This document shows, piece after piece, positions 43,908 through 55,716 of a DNA stretch of 64,000 nucleotides. Within the stretch, counting starts at the first letter, position 1, and each line of letters begins with the position of its first letter. Position numbers and translations under genes: made by a program. Source of the stretch: Plutella xylostella (taxonomy: Eukaryota > Arthropoda > Insecta > Lepidoptera > Plutellidae); the NCBI RefSeq assembly GCF_932276165.1, contig NC_063992.1, positions 4,846,001 to 4,910,000 of the forward strand. The letters are read 5' to 3'. The notes beneath the pieces were generated by a model. That model was not told the origin of the DNA and searched no databases. It saw only the letters and a program-made list of their open reading frames with translations.

Positions 43908-43921
43908 AATATAGTGTAGTA

Positions 43922-44579
43922 TTTAGCAGTAGGTAATGTCGTTCCCGTGAGTATCTCGCGATAAGACCGTAAATGTTCCTATTTGGTTAATATTTTTTAG
44001 TTTCTATTTGAATAATCACGAATTTTCATTTGCACGAAGGCAAACTAATAAAAATAATACCTACTTACAAATATTTTGACCAATTTAGTCAATTGAAAAC
44101 CAATGACATATTTGTTGTATTTGATGATCATAAATTTAATGAAAGGAAAATGATAATTAACCGGCACAGTCCACAATCAATCAGCGCCTATTAATGTGAA
44201 GAGCACTCATGTGCTTGACTCGATAATTAATTCAGTGAACTAAACATCACTGACTGTGTAATTTATAAACACAGGGATTATTATTCTAAATTGATTTGCT
44301 GCTGACATTTGCATTGTTTTAGGGTTAAAAATCCGCCAAGTTCGATTCATAACTCTGCATGAAAAATCTAGTTAAGTATTATTGGCTGGCAAAAAATATA
44401 GTTTCGATGCTAAAATTTCTAACCGCGGCTTGCTACGGGTCCGTTTCAAGTGTCTATGAAATTTTTCATAAAAAATACATTATTATGCTTTTTTCTTCTT
44501 AGCCACCATGAACCCGTTTTTGTCCAGATTATATAATTAACTACATTTTCATAAACGACTCAAGTCACAAAAGTAACTA
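43922..44579. other. Anonymous AT-rich DNA
   Basis: Nothing recognisable was seen. Confidence 0.4.
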
Positions 44580-44792
44580 TAGTGCGACAAACTTATCTGT
44601 TCCGGTGAGAGCGAACTAAATTGATCCATATCTCATTACTTACTAATGAATAGTATATTGTAAAAGATTAGATAGGTTTATCAACACTGCAAGAGCGAAT
44701 TAAAAATACGAGCAAACTTAAAATCTTATTGAATTAAGAAATATTAGACATTTATGTGAGCTCTCACCGGAACAGATAAGTTTGTGGCACTG
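44580..44792. mobile_element. 213-bp Tc1/mariner-type MITE
   Basis: The ends share cacaaacttatctgttccgg-type inverted repeats of about 30 bp (left agtgcgacaaacttatctgt, right the complement of gataagtttgtggcact). TA stands at 44578-44579 and 44793-44794. The core is AT-rich with no coding capacity. Confidence 0.82.
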
Positions 44793-44984
44793 TAAGTACA
44801 TATATTACACTCTAGGTAAATGCAAAACTAATCTGTCAAGATTAATATCACCTTAAAACCGTATCCATTAGAGTAATTGCGTTCATATCTTGCATAACTC
44901 GTATCACGCAAACTGTGTCAGCATGTGCAGCCGGCGCGTCATTTGACGTAACTCACAACGTTTCTAGGTTCAAGGGGAACTAGC

Positions 44985-45040
44985 CAACCAATGCTCTCTA
45001 TTTATAGTATTCTCCGTGTACACAGCTGTTCTCTCTTAGT
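44985..45040 (+). promoter_or_regulatory. Candidate core promoter for the 45.6-kb gene
   Basis: ccaaccaatg (about 44984-44993) holds a CCAAT motif. tatttatag lies at 44999-45007, and an initiator-like TTAGTG has its A at 45038. The TATA-to-initiator spacing is a little long. The following 150 bp are CpG-rich. No transcript evidence is available. Confidence 0.4.
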
Positions 45041-45046
45041 GCAGAC

Positions 45047-45193
45047 ATGACTAGAGTCGCGAGCGGGCAGAAACCAGCGCCGAGACCCTCGCAACGAGCG
45101 TCCCGGAAGAAAAGTGCTCGGGAACGCCACGGGCCGCGGGTCTGCCTAGCCTGGCCGGGGCTGGCTGGAACTGTGACTGCTGGCCCTATCTAG
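45047..45193 (+). CDS. Possible 48-codon upstream ORF
   Basis: The ATG at 45047 opens a GC-rich frame starting MTRVASGQKPAPRPSQRASR and ending at TAG (45191-45193). If transcription starts near 45038, this would be a 5'-leader uORF ahead of the main start at 45567. Its Arg/Pro/Ala-rich composition matches its GC content, so it may not be translated. I recognise no family. Confidence 0.25.
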   Translation: MTRVASGQKPAPRPSQRASRKKSARERHGPRVCLAWPGLAGTVTAGPI

Positions 45194-45566
45194 CATCCCC
45201 ATCAACGGAATCCAAGTCATCTGTGCAAACTCATTAACCGAAGCAATTGCGCGCAATCCACACGAACATTGCATAATTATGCCGTGAGCCCCACTGGACG
45301 CTTCAGTTATAGTTTCATGTCATGCTAAAGCGACCGCGAGTGTTATAAGTGCTCTTTTTAATTTTAATAAGGAATGTGATGAAAGTGAACAACAAAAAAT
45401 GTAAATATGCTATTTTGAACAAACCGCGCCTGAATTACTTTGTTTTGGCACAACGCCAAAATACATAGGAGAACGCGTTAACTGTAAACAAATAAATTAG
45501 CGTATGTTATAATAATTATATTACTATAATTGTGGTAGAGTACATAAGAGGGAACTACATGAGATC

Positions 45567-46797
45567 ATGGCAGAGAACGATGAAAATATGGATAGTGATG
45601 GACCTATTATAGACGATAATGTAATACGGATTCAGTTAAGAAAGCCAAACCAAAGGAAATGGGAGCTTAGAACAAGGAACCTCTCCCCCAGTGTAAGGTT
45701 TCCCACAATACAACTATTTGATTGTGATGGAAATCTTTTAGTAGAAACAAACGATGACAACATATCAATAAAAAGTTCCGATTTTGATGTTCCAGCACTA
45801 AAAAACTCTCAATCTTTAAGAGAAAAAGATTTCAGGCATGTTATTCATAACAGAACCTTAAAGAAACATAACACTATATCCGGTGATATTATATACACCA
45901 GAGTATTCAGAGCTCCTCTTAAAATACAAGATAATAATATCGATGAAAAACTAAATGAACGATATGTAATAAAGAATGACGAAAGTATAACAAACATTCC
46001 AAATAATCTTACCACTAAAGGTTACGAGCCATACTTACAACCCAATAGTATTGAAACAACTCCGTTTCATTCAGACTTATCCAGTGATGTAAGTAGTTTA
46101 AAAAGTACTGATAATGAAATGAGTGATTCAGAGGACTATGTTTATGTGCCAAAACCAAAGGATGAAAATATTAACACGAATAAAATTATCATAAAATCAT
46201 CAACAAGTGACACGTGCACCGACGAATCTATCAAAATCAAACCTATTGACACAAAAACTCCAGTGGTTCTCAAATCCAAATCCTTTAACGACAACAGCAA
46301 TTGTACTAAAGACTGCAGGGAGAGCTTAAAGCGTTCGCATTCCGGAGTTTCCTATACGCAACCAAATAATAAAATCTCCTTCCTTAATACATATTTAAAA
46401 AGCTTACCGCACCGGACTGACTGTAATCCGGATTGGGCGGCGCGCGGCCGAGAAACAATAGGTTTCGTGCAACGTCCACCAATGAATAGAACTAAAGCCT
46501 GGAAGCCCGGCAGATTGCGCAGGGACCATTCTTCCGAGGACCTTTGCAATGTCCCCTCTGACGTGGCAGCGGATTACGAACTCAAAAAGCGACTGAAAAT
46601 ATATAGACGGGGAATATCGGAGAATGAACATAGGGAGCGCAGGAATGAGTTCATTGGCAGAAGGTACTCTGTGAATGACCTGATGAGGATGTGCACGAGT
46701 TCTTCCGAGAGCCTGGACGAGGCTGATCTGGTGCTGAGCCGGCTGAGGAGGAGGATCCTGAGGAATAAGCTGAGGGAGAGACATCAAGGTGTTGTTG
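45567..46797 (+). CDS. First coding exon of an unrecognised, disordered protein
   Basis: 410 complete codons followed by the consensus donor GTGAGT at 46798 (phase 1). The few open codons beyond it are intronic. The ATG sits in a fair context (gagatcATGG). The N-terminus is acidic (MAENDENMDSDGPIIDD). The middle is Ser/Thr/Asp/Lys-rich with clusters such as DLSSDVSSLKS and EMSDSEDY. From about residue 325 it becomes Arg-rich and probably helical (GRLRRDHSSEDL, LKKRLKIYRRG, RRYSVNDLMRMCTSS, LSRLRRRILRNKLRERH). RRYSVND and RSHSG look like basophilic kinase or 14-3-3 sites. There is no signal peptide, membrane segment or domain I can name. The long non-repetitive frame and splice donor make it the best host exon here. 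Its function is unknown. Confidence 0.85.
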
Positions 46798-49700
46798 GTG
46801 AGTACCTACATTTTTGAAACATACATAATTCAAACATAACATACATCACGTGATTAAAGCATAACCCTATGATTTTTTAAAAAGTATGTTCCTTATACTT
46901 ATAAATTGTCTCTTAACTTTTCTATTAGAAAGCCAATATCATGCAAACTCCATTTAATAATACTTACTCGTAACTACAATACACGCCATTATAGCCTTTA
47001 AACTGGAGCTTACAGCCGGGAGCGGTAGTAAACATTAGAATATAAAGCTACTGGGCTACTACTCGGTGCACATTGTGTAAACTACTGCTAACTTAAATCT
47101 CAAAGATTTTGATTATTCAATGAACATTAGCGAAACAGATATCATTCATTATGTAAAACGTTCACGTTTATAAAGTAGTCTTACTTCGTCTAAAGTAAAT
47201 GGGCCGTGCAAGAAATATAGCCTTTTGAAAGAGGTATTTATTCGGAAAGCCATACTGAAAGACCACCGTTATCGAAGAGTTACCTTATGTCAGTGCTGAA
47301 ATACAAGAGTTATGTAAGAGTTACCTTATAGTACGCGCAAAATTTATGTGTACATTTACCAATACATAATACAGTATTGTTTGCTTACTATATTACTTTT
47401 CACCACTGCCTGTATAAGAATAAATAATATAGCAAATAACCGTTCAGAAATTAAGATGTAATTTTAATTGCATGAGTATAAATATATACTTACAACAAGC
47501 CTCATAATTAGATATAAGTTATAAAAGTAGATAAATGTTATTGATAATTTTTTCTTCCCGTTTTCTACACATGCGTATTAACTTAATACTGAATATAAAC
47601 AGCTGTTAATTAAATCCCATTATCATTAGACATTTGATACGTAAATACAAATGCCACACATGTATATTGTTTGAATATAGGTAATTCAACTGTAATATGT
47701 ATTATATCATTATATTGTATACCTACTCCATTTACATTGTATAGAATAGTTCTAAATGAGAATTATTGCTAAGCAGCGCCATCTAGCAGTAAACGCTATA
47801 ACTTTTTAGTTTGAGAGGGCGTCTACAAGTTCGGAGGAAGAGGGAGAGGACCCAACTTTGTGGGCTAAGCTAAAACAAAGGCTAAGCCCTCTAGTGAAAT
47901 GATTGGTAACTTCCTTGCTATCTCCTCAACTTGAACTACAGTCTGAAATTGGATATTATTATTTCGATGTTAGTTTGCCGACTCGTTCACTCATTCTTGG
48001 CTATTTCGACAGATAGCGCCCTTAAATGAGTTTTTTTCTATTACTGCTATTACTAAATAAAATACTTTAACTAAAGAAAATTGTACTTATTTTTAAATTA
48101 AAAAAAAACGTAACTTTTTGGTGAGTGCGTGTTTTTTCAATAGCAGTAACGATTTCTTCTTCTTTTAATTTAACTGATGACTTAATTTTAATTTAATGAA
48201 ACATTAAGTAGGACTTACTTTTATCTTGTAAAACTAACTAACTTTCTACTGCATATATTATGTTACATAGCTGAAATCGTTAAGGCACCTATCACTAAAA
48301 TATTACATAAATTTTACTTCCAAAAAATCCACCCTGTGTTGTAGCAGTACAGTTAGCTTCATGAAGTATGTAGGTATATAGCTATACACTTTTGTACCTT
48401 GTTAAACTTAGGTACCAACAGCTTCTGAAGGTTTCAAACATCCAATCAGTGTATTGTCAATGTAAACTTATGATCGCCATTTACTTTTTCAGTTCTTTCC
48501 CATCCATTTTTTGTTTTCCCATCATTTGGAAGCGATGAACAAATCACATTTTGATTTTATGCTTCTCTAGTTTATGTATAACAAGTTACAAAAGTATACA
48601 GCCACTTATGATGCTGACCGTACTTCTGACCTGCTGTTTTAATAAAAACTGCTATTAAATTAATAATCGCCTGGCTGCTTTGTTCCCGGCAGTAAATTGT
48701 AACGCAGGCTCCAAATATCCGAACTCTTTTTGCCTTTGATACCATAAATCTACGTAATGGCTTTCCTCCCCTTCTGAAGAGAAAAACGCCGAAAAAAGTG
48801 ATGGCCGTAGAAAAATCTGAAGCCTGGCTGAAGGCCAATACTTAACGTTCTACCTCCTTACGAAATAGGGAAGAAAATGAACAGACAGATCCGACTTGAA
48901 TCAGTAAGTTTCATAAATAGCGTCGTCGTCGTCGTCGTAAGCTGACGATTAATAACGGTGCCCATTTCCTGTTACTTCCTTAATCTTTATTAGATTTGTT
49001 TAAAAAGGAACTTGTTATCAAGAATATTTTCTTTACTATTATTTTCTGAAATAGTTTACTTATTGTGGTAAATAATTTTAGGGAAATAACTGAAACACAT
49101 AGATTAAGCTTTTTCACAATACACACAAAAAGTATCTGATTCTTTGGATTAAGTAATCCAAAGAATCAGAACTTTAGAAAACGTTAGTTTGGCACAAATA
49201 GACAGACAGATACGTAACTCATATGAAACTGCGATTTTCTATTAGGGTTAACATATTTTTTTTAAACTAAAAGCCCTAAACTCACTTCATTCAGCAAGCT
49301 AGAAAATATGGGTACGAGTACGAAAGTTAATCATAACTTTTACGAGGCTCACGCCAGAACCATTCACTACCTTAATTCAGGTTCAACCTACCGAGTGCCA
49401 CTAAAACACTGCGCTAAAATGGTATACGGTCAAGGTCGCACCGCAAGTCGCAACATTCGCTTCTCAGGAACCAACAATAACAAGAGCTGGGCAGAATCGA
49501 CAACGCTGAAGGCAGCTGAACCTCGGCGCCACAAGTTGGACGTGCTAGGATTTACTTGTCTGCGAGGACATAAAGTGATTTTTCTCTTTATTTGAGAAAC
49601 TTAGGGCACAAACGCATGCTTCAGTACATGCGCACTCTCGACTTGCCGAGTCAATATTCCCTCCGCCAGAGAGCCGCCATGACACTGCTCCTTTCGTGCG

Positions 49701-50220
49701 CACAAATAGGCGTAAAACTGTAAAAAGGCATAACTTTAGCTATGTTTAAGTTAGTACTTATTTAGTTTTACATAAATGAATATTTTTAGGCAAAGTAGAA
49801 ATATGTAAAATATTTATTCAAAATTAAGCTCACATTTATACATATAAGTACCACAATTTATTCATAAATAAGTACTGCTAAAGTATCACTACGAACTTAT
49901 TTATAGCTTCCAAAATAATTCCAAAAATTCTAGAACAACCGCACAAATGACGCACATCTCAAATAGCCGCGTCAATACCATAGCCACAAAAGTGACAAAA
50001 ACGATGTTATTCCGTTCGGTATTGGAGGCGGCATTAGTTCCAAGTTTGCCCGTCAGAGTGGCGCGGACCTCCGGCCAGCTGGCCGCCTGACAGTGGTTGC
50101 CGCGCGTCGGCGGGCTGTGTACGACCGGCCGGTGCCGCCACATCACGTGGACAAAAACAGGATCATCACTATCAAAACCTATTCGAAAATGGAACTGCAA
50201 TCCGTTGTGATGTTGTGAAA
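46798..50220 (+). other. Presumed intron, low repeat content
   Basis: It follows the GTGAGT donor. No convincing downstream exon was found. It includes a (gtc)n run at 48920-48938, a perfect 17-bp-arm hairpin at 49135-49170, and a 95-codon frame at 49308-49595 without a recognisable domain. GC rises at 50040-50160. Confidence 0.4.
49135..49170. repeat. Perfect 17-bp-arm hairpin
   Basis: tctgattctttggatta, a 2-nt loop, then its exact reverse complement. No TSD or known role. Confidence 0.85.
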
Positions 50221-50366
50221 GTTAGTGCTCGCGGATGTTGAAACTGGTGCATTTGTAATTCTCATGTTATAAGTTAAGTGTTCGGTGTGACAACTGTATT
50301 TTGTTGAGTGGTATTTTTATGTGCCATCAAATTTGATTTTGTGAGCAGTTGGCTTTAAGCTCTAAG
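50221..50366 (+). promoter_or_regulatory. Candidate alternative non-coding first exon
   Basis: A CpG-rich stretch (50040-50160) leads to an initiator-like GTTAGTG (A at 50224). About 143 bp later comes the perfect donor CTAAG|GTGAGT, with the exon end at 50366. The exon has only tiny ATG frames (7, 2 and 5 codons), as expected for a 5' leader. It may be an alternative promoter of the gene whose coding exon starts at 45567 or of another plus-strand gene. Confidence 0.4.
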
Positions 50367-53300
50367 GTGAGTGTTGGTGTCATAGGTAATTTTATATTCT
50401 CATTTTTATTAGTCCTTGTTTGAGGGCCAATTAGCCGTTATTATGTAAGTACATATTATGTATGTTCAAAAAGCAACATTTTTTCAAGGTTAAGGCTTCG
50501 TTCTATGTTGAGTTACTTCATTTAGTCGGTTTATTGCTTGAACTTGCTTTTTTTACAAACCTCCTCCTACAACTTAAGCTAAAGCTTTGCGCTTCATTAC
50601 CTATGTGGTTAATTCTAGCTAAGTACTTATTGTCAATTATTTACACCAGTTTTATTAAGCAAAACCAGGAAAACGAACAAACACCATAAGTAACCAGGTA
50701 GGTAAGTCGATACTTTGAAACTGTATTATTATTTTTATCAATTCATAATGTCAATTTGACAATATTAACCGATCAATGAGGCGTTTGTTAAAAAAAAAAA
50801 AAGTTCCTTTTTGGAGAAATAGATGGCATTGTGTAGGGTTGTACCAACTGTCAAACCCTCAGAACACACTCAGATCACATGTTATTCTGTGAGGCGGCAC
50901 ACATTCTCATCTTGTCTTGTAAGTATTTCTTTAGGATCTTATTTAGGATCATACAATAAATAAAAATAGAAAATCAGTTCTCGCACGCAGCACCCGTTCA
51001 AACGGCGCGGGTAGAACTATTCACAGAATACTTAGCACTATCCCAAGCCACATGCAGTCTGAGCCTCGGAAGGATGGCTCGCGCTACCACCCGACATTTA
51101 ATCACAACTAGTGAGTTCTTATTCTGAGTTTAGTACTCTTTGCTCTCTATGTAATTTTTGACAGTTGGTACACTGCGTTTTCACGCCATCTATCGGCTTA
51201 CCCAAAAGCTCAACTGACAGTTGTCAAGGAAAACGGCTCATGGGATTAAAATAAATAAGTACTTACCTACTTCTGTTTGTAGATAACAAAAAACTGACCC
51301 TTTTAAGATTATTCCCTTATTTTTGCAAGTCTACCTGCTGCCATGACATGATGCCACCCAGTAAACTGCAATTTATTATCTAAATCTGAACGAATGTGGA
51401 TTCGTACTAACCTATATCATACATATTTTATCTCCTTTGGATGAATATGAATAGTCCCTTTTTGACCTGCATCTACTTTATTATGTAGCTACCATGTAGC
51501 CTATCATTTTTAACGTTGTTAACGCATTTATTCATGTTTTGCATGTAAGTTATTATTTCACTTTCAGTAGGTTACTTACTTTGTTAACTACAAAAAACCA
51601 TCAAACATTTGCATAACTAGAACCGGCATTATGTTAGTGCTAGTCCAATGCTTACATTCCGGCGAAAAACAAACATTTATTAAAAGTTGCATAGAGGGCA
51701 GCAAAAACAAGCTCTCCCCTTTTTCCTCTGAAACTGTTTTAAACTTTTTTGCAATGTTTTTGCTAGTTTATTTACCAAATGAAAATAAACTTTAGAATTG
51801 TATTTCGTTTATAAATATTTAGATGTTTTTTTGTCTTTCTTATTATCTTTATTTTTATTTATTATAATTAAACTCCAAGTAAAAAGTACTTTAAAAAAGG
51901 TGCTTTTAGTATCACCACCTAAAAAACAAAATGTGCCCATCGACCGTGCCACCAAGTATCAGCCGTCTACTTGTTGGTACCACTGCGACCCTGGTACACT
52001 GCTGTCCCACTTATACTTTGAGCTTATTTACTAGGGAATCAGCTTACCTAAACTATTTATTGCCTCCTCTGTTTTTGGTCGGAAAGTTTTGAGGCAGTCC
52101 CAATTTATTTTCTTCACTTATGTATTTTGGTCTAGATTCTATACATATATGTATATAATATACAAAACATACAAATTATTTATTACTTTATTAATAACAC
52201 CCAAAAACTATCTTATAAGTGACCCTTTTGAAGGTAAATTAGGTGCACAAAGAGGCTTCCACTTACAGAGAATATTCGTTTAGAAACTTACCCCCGATTC
52301 TTGCTAAAATTACATTTAGGTACCAGTTCTATAACAGTCAACAAATTAACAAACTTCAAAAGCTTGTCTCCTCCACACAATGTGTCCTATGAAGCATAAG
52401 CTTTGTTCGTTCTAATTCACTCTAACTATAGCGTGGGCGTATTGTTGATATTGTTATAGGCGTGGTATTCGACGTATTCGGCACGAGAGTGAACTAACAG
52501 GTAACCGGCGGCGTCACATTTGTCAATGAAAAGAGACGAGTAGGAATTGTGAATTCCCCGACGTGCGTCTGGCAATTCTGTCATACGGAGTCAATGACAC
52601 CCTGGGCTATCTCGAGAAGAGTACTGCTGTATATACACACCAACAATATCAATACTGAAACATGTCTGTCTTATCCGGCCCGAAGGACCAGACAAGCATG
52701 TTTCCGGATCCAGAATAATTTGCATCACTACTAATTAAAACTATCTCTCAGTTACAGTGTGCTCACACTTCCAGGACATAAGAGATATAGTGCAGATTAT
52801 ATTCCATGGTTTAGACTTCCTCATGAATTTCAACTTCAGTGTTATTTTCATCCCGTATTTTTGCTTAGCGTAGCTATCTCTAGTCTGAAGTAATGAACTT
52901 GACACTGGCAGTGTGAGCGCGGGCAGGCATGCACTCGGGTCGGAGCTATTAATACGTAGCGAGCGATGTGGGGCGGCAACCTAGTCGCCCCGCGTTTGCA
53001 ACCGTTCCCTCATTGTTACTCACTTCCACGGGATATGGAGCGAGGAATGAATCGAATTCATGATATGATATTCATGATAATATAGCTGAGTAACTTGTAT
53101 ATCTGACTGTAACAGTGAAACATGATGGGCAAAACCAAACGAGTTGCAATTTTGCAAATTCACACCATCAGCAGTCACTTGTTCGTAAAATGTTTTACGT
53201 AATGGATTCTTTTGAAAGTGCGGTGAGCGAAACAAGTGCGATACAAATGGTCTATTTATATTTACACAGCTTATTGTTTTCACAGAAATACCGAGACTCA

Positions 53301-54280
53301 TTATTCAGTTTTAAATTCGCAGACAAATTGGAGACAGCTGACGCTCTCGTTTATGAAGAGTTTGCTCTTTATGTAATATTTGAAAGCTAGTAGCACAAGT
53401 TTAGTGTTTAATGTAAGTGCTTACCTTCAAAGATTTCTCTGAGTTACATTTTAAAAGTGATATAAAAGAGAGTGATTTATAACATCACTGCTGTCAGCAT
53501 AGAACTGGTTTAGAGAACGATAAATCTAATTTATCATGAGTTATGAAACTTATGAAAGTTGACATAATAGGAGGATAAAGGATAACCAAGAAAATAAGTC
53601 CTAAGAGTAAGTTAAGTTAGGTCATAAGACTAAGTTAACCCAAATTTAAAAAATGAACCTACGGATATGGGGAGACAGAAGACGGAAGGAACTTGGAACA
53701 CAATGACGATTCTCCTATGATCTTTGTCGAAATAGCAGTATACGCCACAGAAGCCCGTACATAATGGCGCTATTGTCGTAATCAATTGAGTGCACATCTA
53801 GCATTGTCTGAACTCCTGGTAGATATCTATTACCTGCACGCATTAGAGACAGTTTCCATTAGTGCACAAAGGAGCATATACTCGCTAAGTGCCTTCTTGT
53901 ATTACTTGACATAATGTTATCAGTAACAATAACACACTTAGCGCAAATACAGATAGATAAGAGAATGCACTCTTTGTTCTAAATTGAGACCTTGAGAACA
54001 ACGTAAAATACCATCTACACCGAATGGGTTTGTGTTACCAACGAGATCACATAAATCTGCCGGGTTATAGTAACCGCAACAACCTAAATTGATAATGCAA
54101 AAAAAGAAATCTATGTATCGGAGGTCGATTAAAAAACACATGACACTGACGGGCAATGAAAAAGTTCCAGTCAGAAAATCACCAAGATATTCCTGAGCGG
54201 AAATGATGCTGTCTGCAATATTGAAGGACATTTAAAATCTTACCAGAATATTATCAACTAAAAACGTAAACATTTTGTAC
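50367..54280. other. Presumed intronic or intergenic DNA
   Basis: 50820-51193 has imperfect inverted ends (agatggcattgtg...gtaccaactgtc and its complement) and may be an old MITE. 52900-53020 is GC-rich. A 91-codon frame at 53115-53390 has no recognisable domain. Otherwise nothing was identified. Confidence 0.35.
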
Positions 54281-54284
54281 AAAT

Positions 54285-55185
54285 GAGTGGATGAATATCA
54301 AATTGCCATATATGTCACCTCCACGCAAAATTTGGGAAATGGAGGTTTTTGTTTTCTGTATTATTTAATGGTCATAGAACTTGCCCCGTGATTTAATCAG
54401 TCGACTTGTGATCTTAAGAATGTATTTTAATAAACAAATCCATTATAACACTCATAGATAGGCGGAAAAGTTAAAAAAAACAGTTTGGACTTATAGCAGT
54501 TTGATATGCCCATACAGGACTTATGCTGATTTGATATGAATCTTTAGGACTTATAGTTGTTTGATAAATACCTATTAATATTTTTTAAACATTTTATTTT
54601 ACAAAATCAACTGGCCCTTCAAAAGTTATACAAAACAGAAAGTATATAGGTAATAGAGGTAGAAAAAAATAAAACCTGGCCAAAATGTAGGTACCTACTG
54701 TATATTCTTCCCGATAATGCCCTGTGTTTACTACGAAAATGCTACGTGGGTTGGAAAAAAGGGGTTTTAAACTTACTTCTCCATAGTGTTCCTTGCTTTC
54801 TTCGCTATAGTCTTCAACCTGTTTCTATTGCGAGCTCAACAATAACAATTTGATCCACATTTTCATTCATTTTAGTTAAAAAACACTAGGACCGCAAACT
54901 ACAACCTCGAAATTCCCAGCAAGACAGACGCCATGTTGAAAAAATTACGCTCTGTGATTGGCCGCAATGGACTTGTTAGTATATTTGAAATGCGAAACGC
55001 TGAGACTTAGGTAATAGAATTTGAATAAAACTTACTTTTTAAACGGCTTTTTTCTCATGAATGCCTTGCACTTATTGAATTTTGAAGGGAATAGGCAAAC
55101 TGACATTTTAACGGAGAACACGACCAAATCAAAAAGTGAATTTTTCGGGTAGGTGGACATATGGCAGTTTGATATTCATCCACTC
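54285..55185. mobile_element. Unclassified TIR element with 30-bp internal repeats
   Basis: gagtggatgaatatcaaatt begins a ~37-bp inverted repeat, completed by the complement of agtttgatattcatccactc. AAAT flanks it at 54281-54284 and 55186-55189. Three copies of a 30-bp unit starting ggacttat...tttgata stand at 54487, 54517 and 54547. The unit echoes the TIR text 'gcagtttgatat'. No transposase frame is seen in the 901 bp. Confidence 0.7.
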
Positions 55186-55197
55186 AAATATCCTATT

Positions 55198-55332
55198 GGG
55201 CTGATTTTTCAATGGTCACATAAATGTTATCTGAGGAATAATTCTGATGCTGTCACATCTGAATAATTGTAGACAGACAGCAACAATTTTATTCCTCACA
55301 TAACGTTTATCTGACCATTGAAAAATCTGCCC
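55198..55332. mobile_element. 135-bp Harbinger-like MITE
   Basis: gggctgatttttcaatggtc and gaccattgaaaaatctgccc are near-exact inverted termini. The whole sequence folds back around cagacagcaac. It is close to 24171-24312, and its ends resemble the Harbinger at 7033-8470. The flanking trinucleotides (ttg/tga) are not a clean TSD. Confidence 0.8.
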
Positions 55333-55529
55333 TGAATCTATAAAAAATTGAGGCCATTTAGTTCCGGAATTTTGTAAGTGGAACTGTTTCTTTGCACGTG
55401 AGTATATTTTACAAATATATACACATAGGTACTTTGTTTCATTTGGAAAATCAGCCAATCAATGTAGTGTTTTTTTCGGGAGCATCACTTTTACACCCTG
55501 TATTCCTGTATGTGTATACTAAGTATATC

Positions 55530-55716
55530 TATAAATAAAGTTACTGCTCCACAATGGTTCGTTAGTGAGCGTGTTTGTCGTGTGGGTGCGTGTGAGATAA
55601 CGTCGTCGTGGGATGCGAGGAGGCAGTGTTTGCCGTCAACGGTCTTGTTTGATGTGAAAACAAGTCAACGTTGAGAACAAAGAAGAATCAAACGAGGAAG
55701 TATTAAAAAGTTACGT
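55530..55716 (+). promoter_or_regulatory. Candidate TATA promoter and first exon
   Basis: TATAAATAA at 55530-55538 lies 34 bp before the A of the initiator-like GTTAGTG (55564). About 150 bp of GT/CG-rich leader follow. A possible donor CGT|GTAAGA ends the exon at 55716. TATA-to-initiator spacing is nearly ideal. No coding frame was recognised, so this would be a 5' leader exon. Confidence 0.4.

Noticed and set aside
49308..49595. 95-codon frame inside the presumed intron
   Set aside because: No acceptor-donor pair was convincing and no domain is recognised. It was kept out as a gene but could be re-examined with transcript data.
54487..54576. CRISPR-like repeat-spacer array
   Set aside because: The 30-bp units are contiguous tandem repeats without spacers in an animal genome, and they belong to a TIR element.
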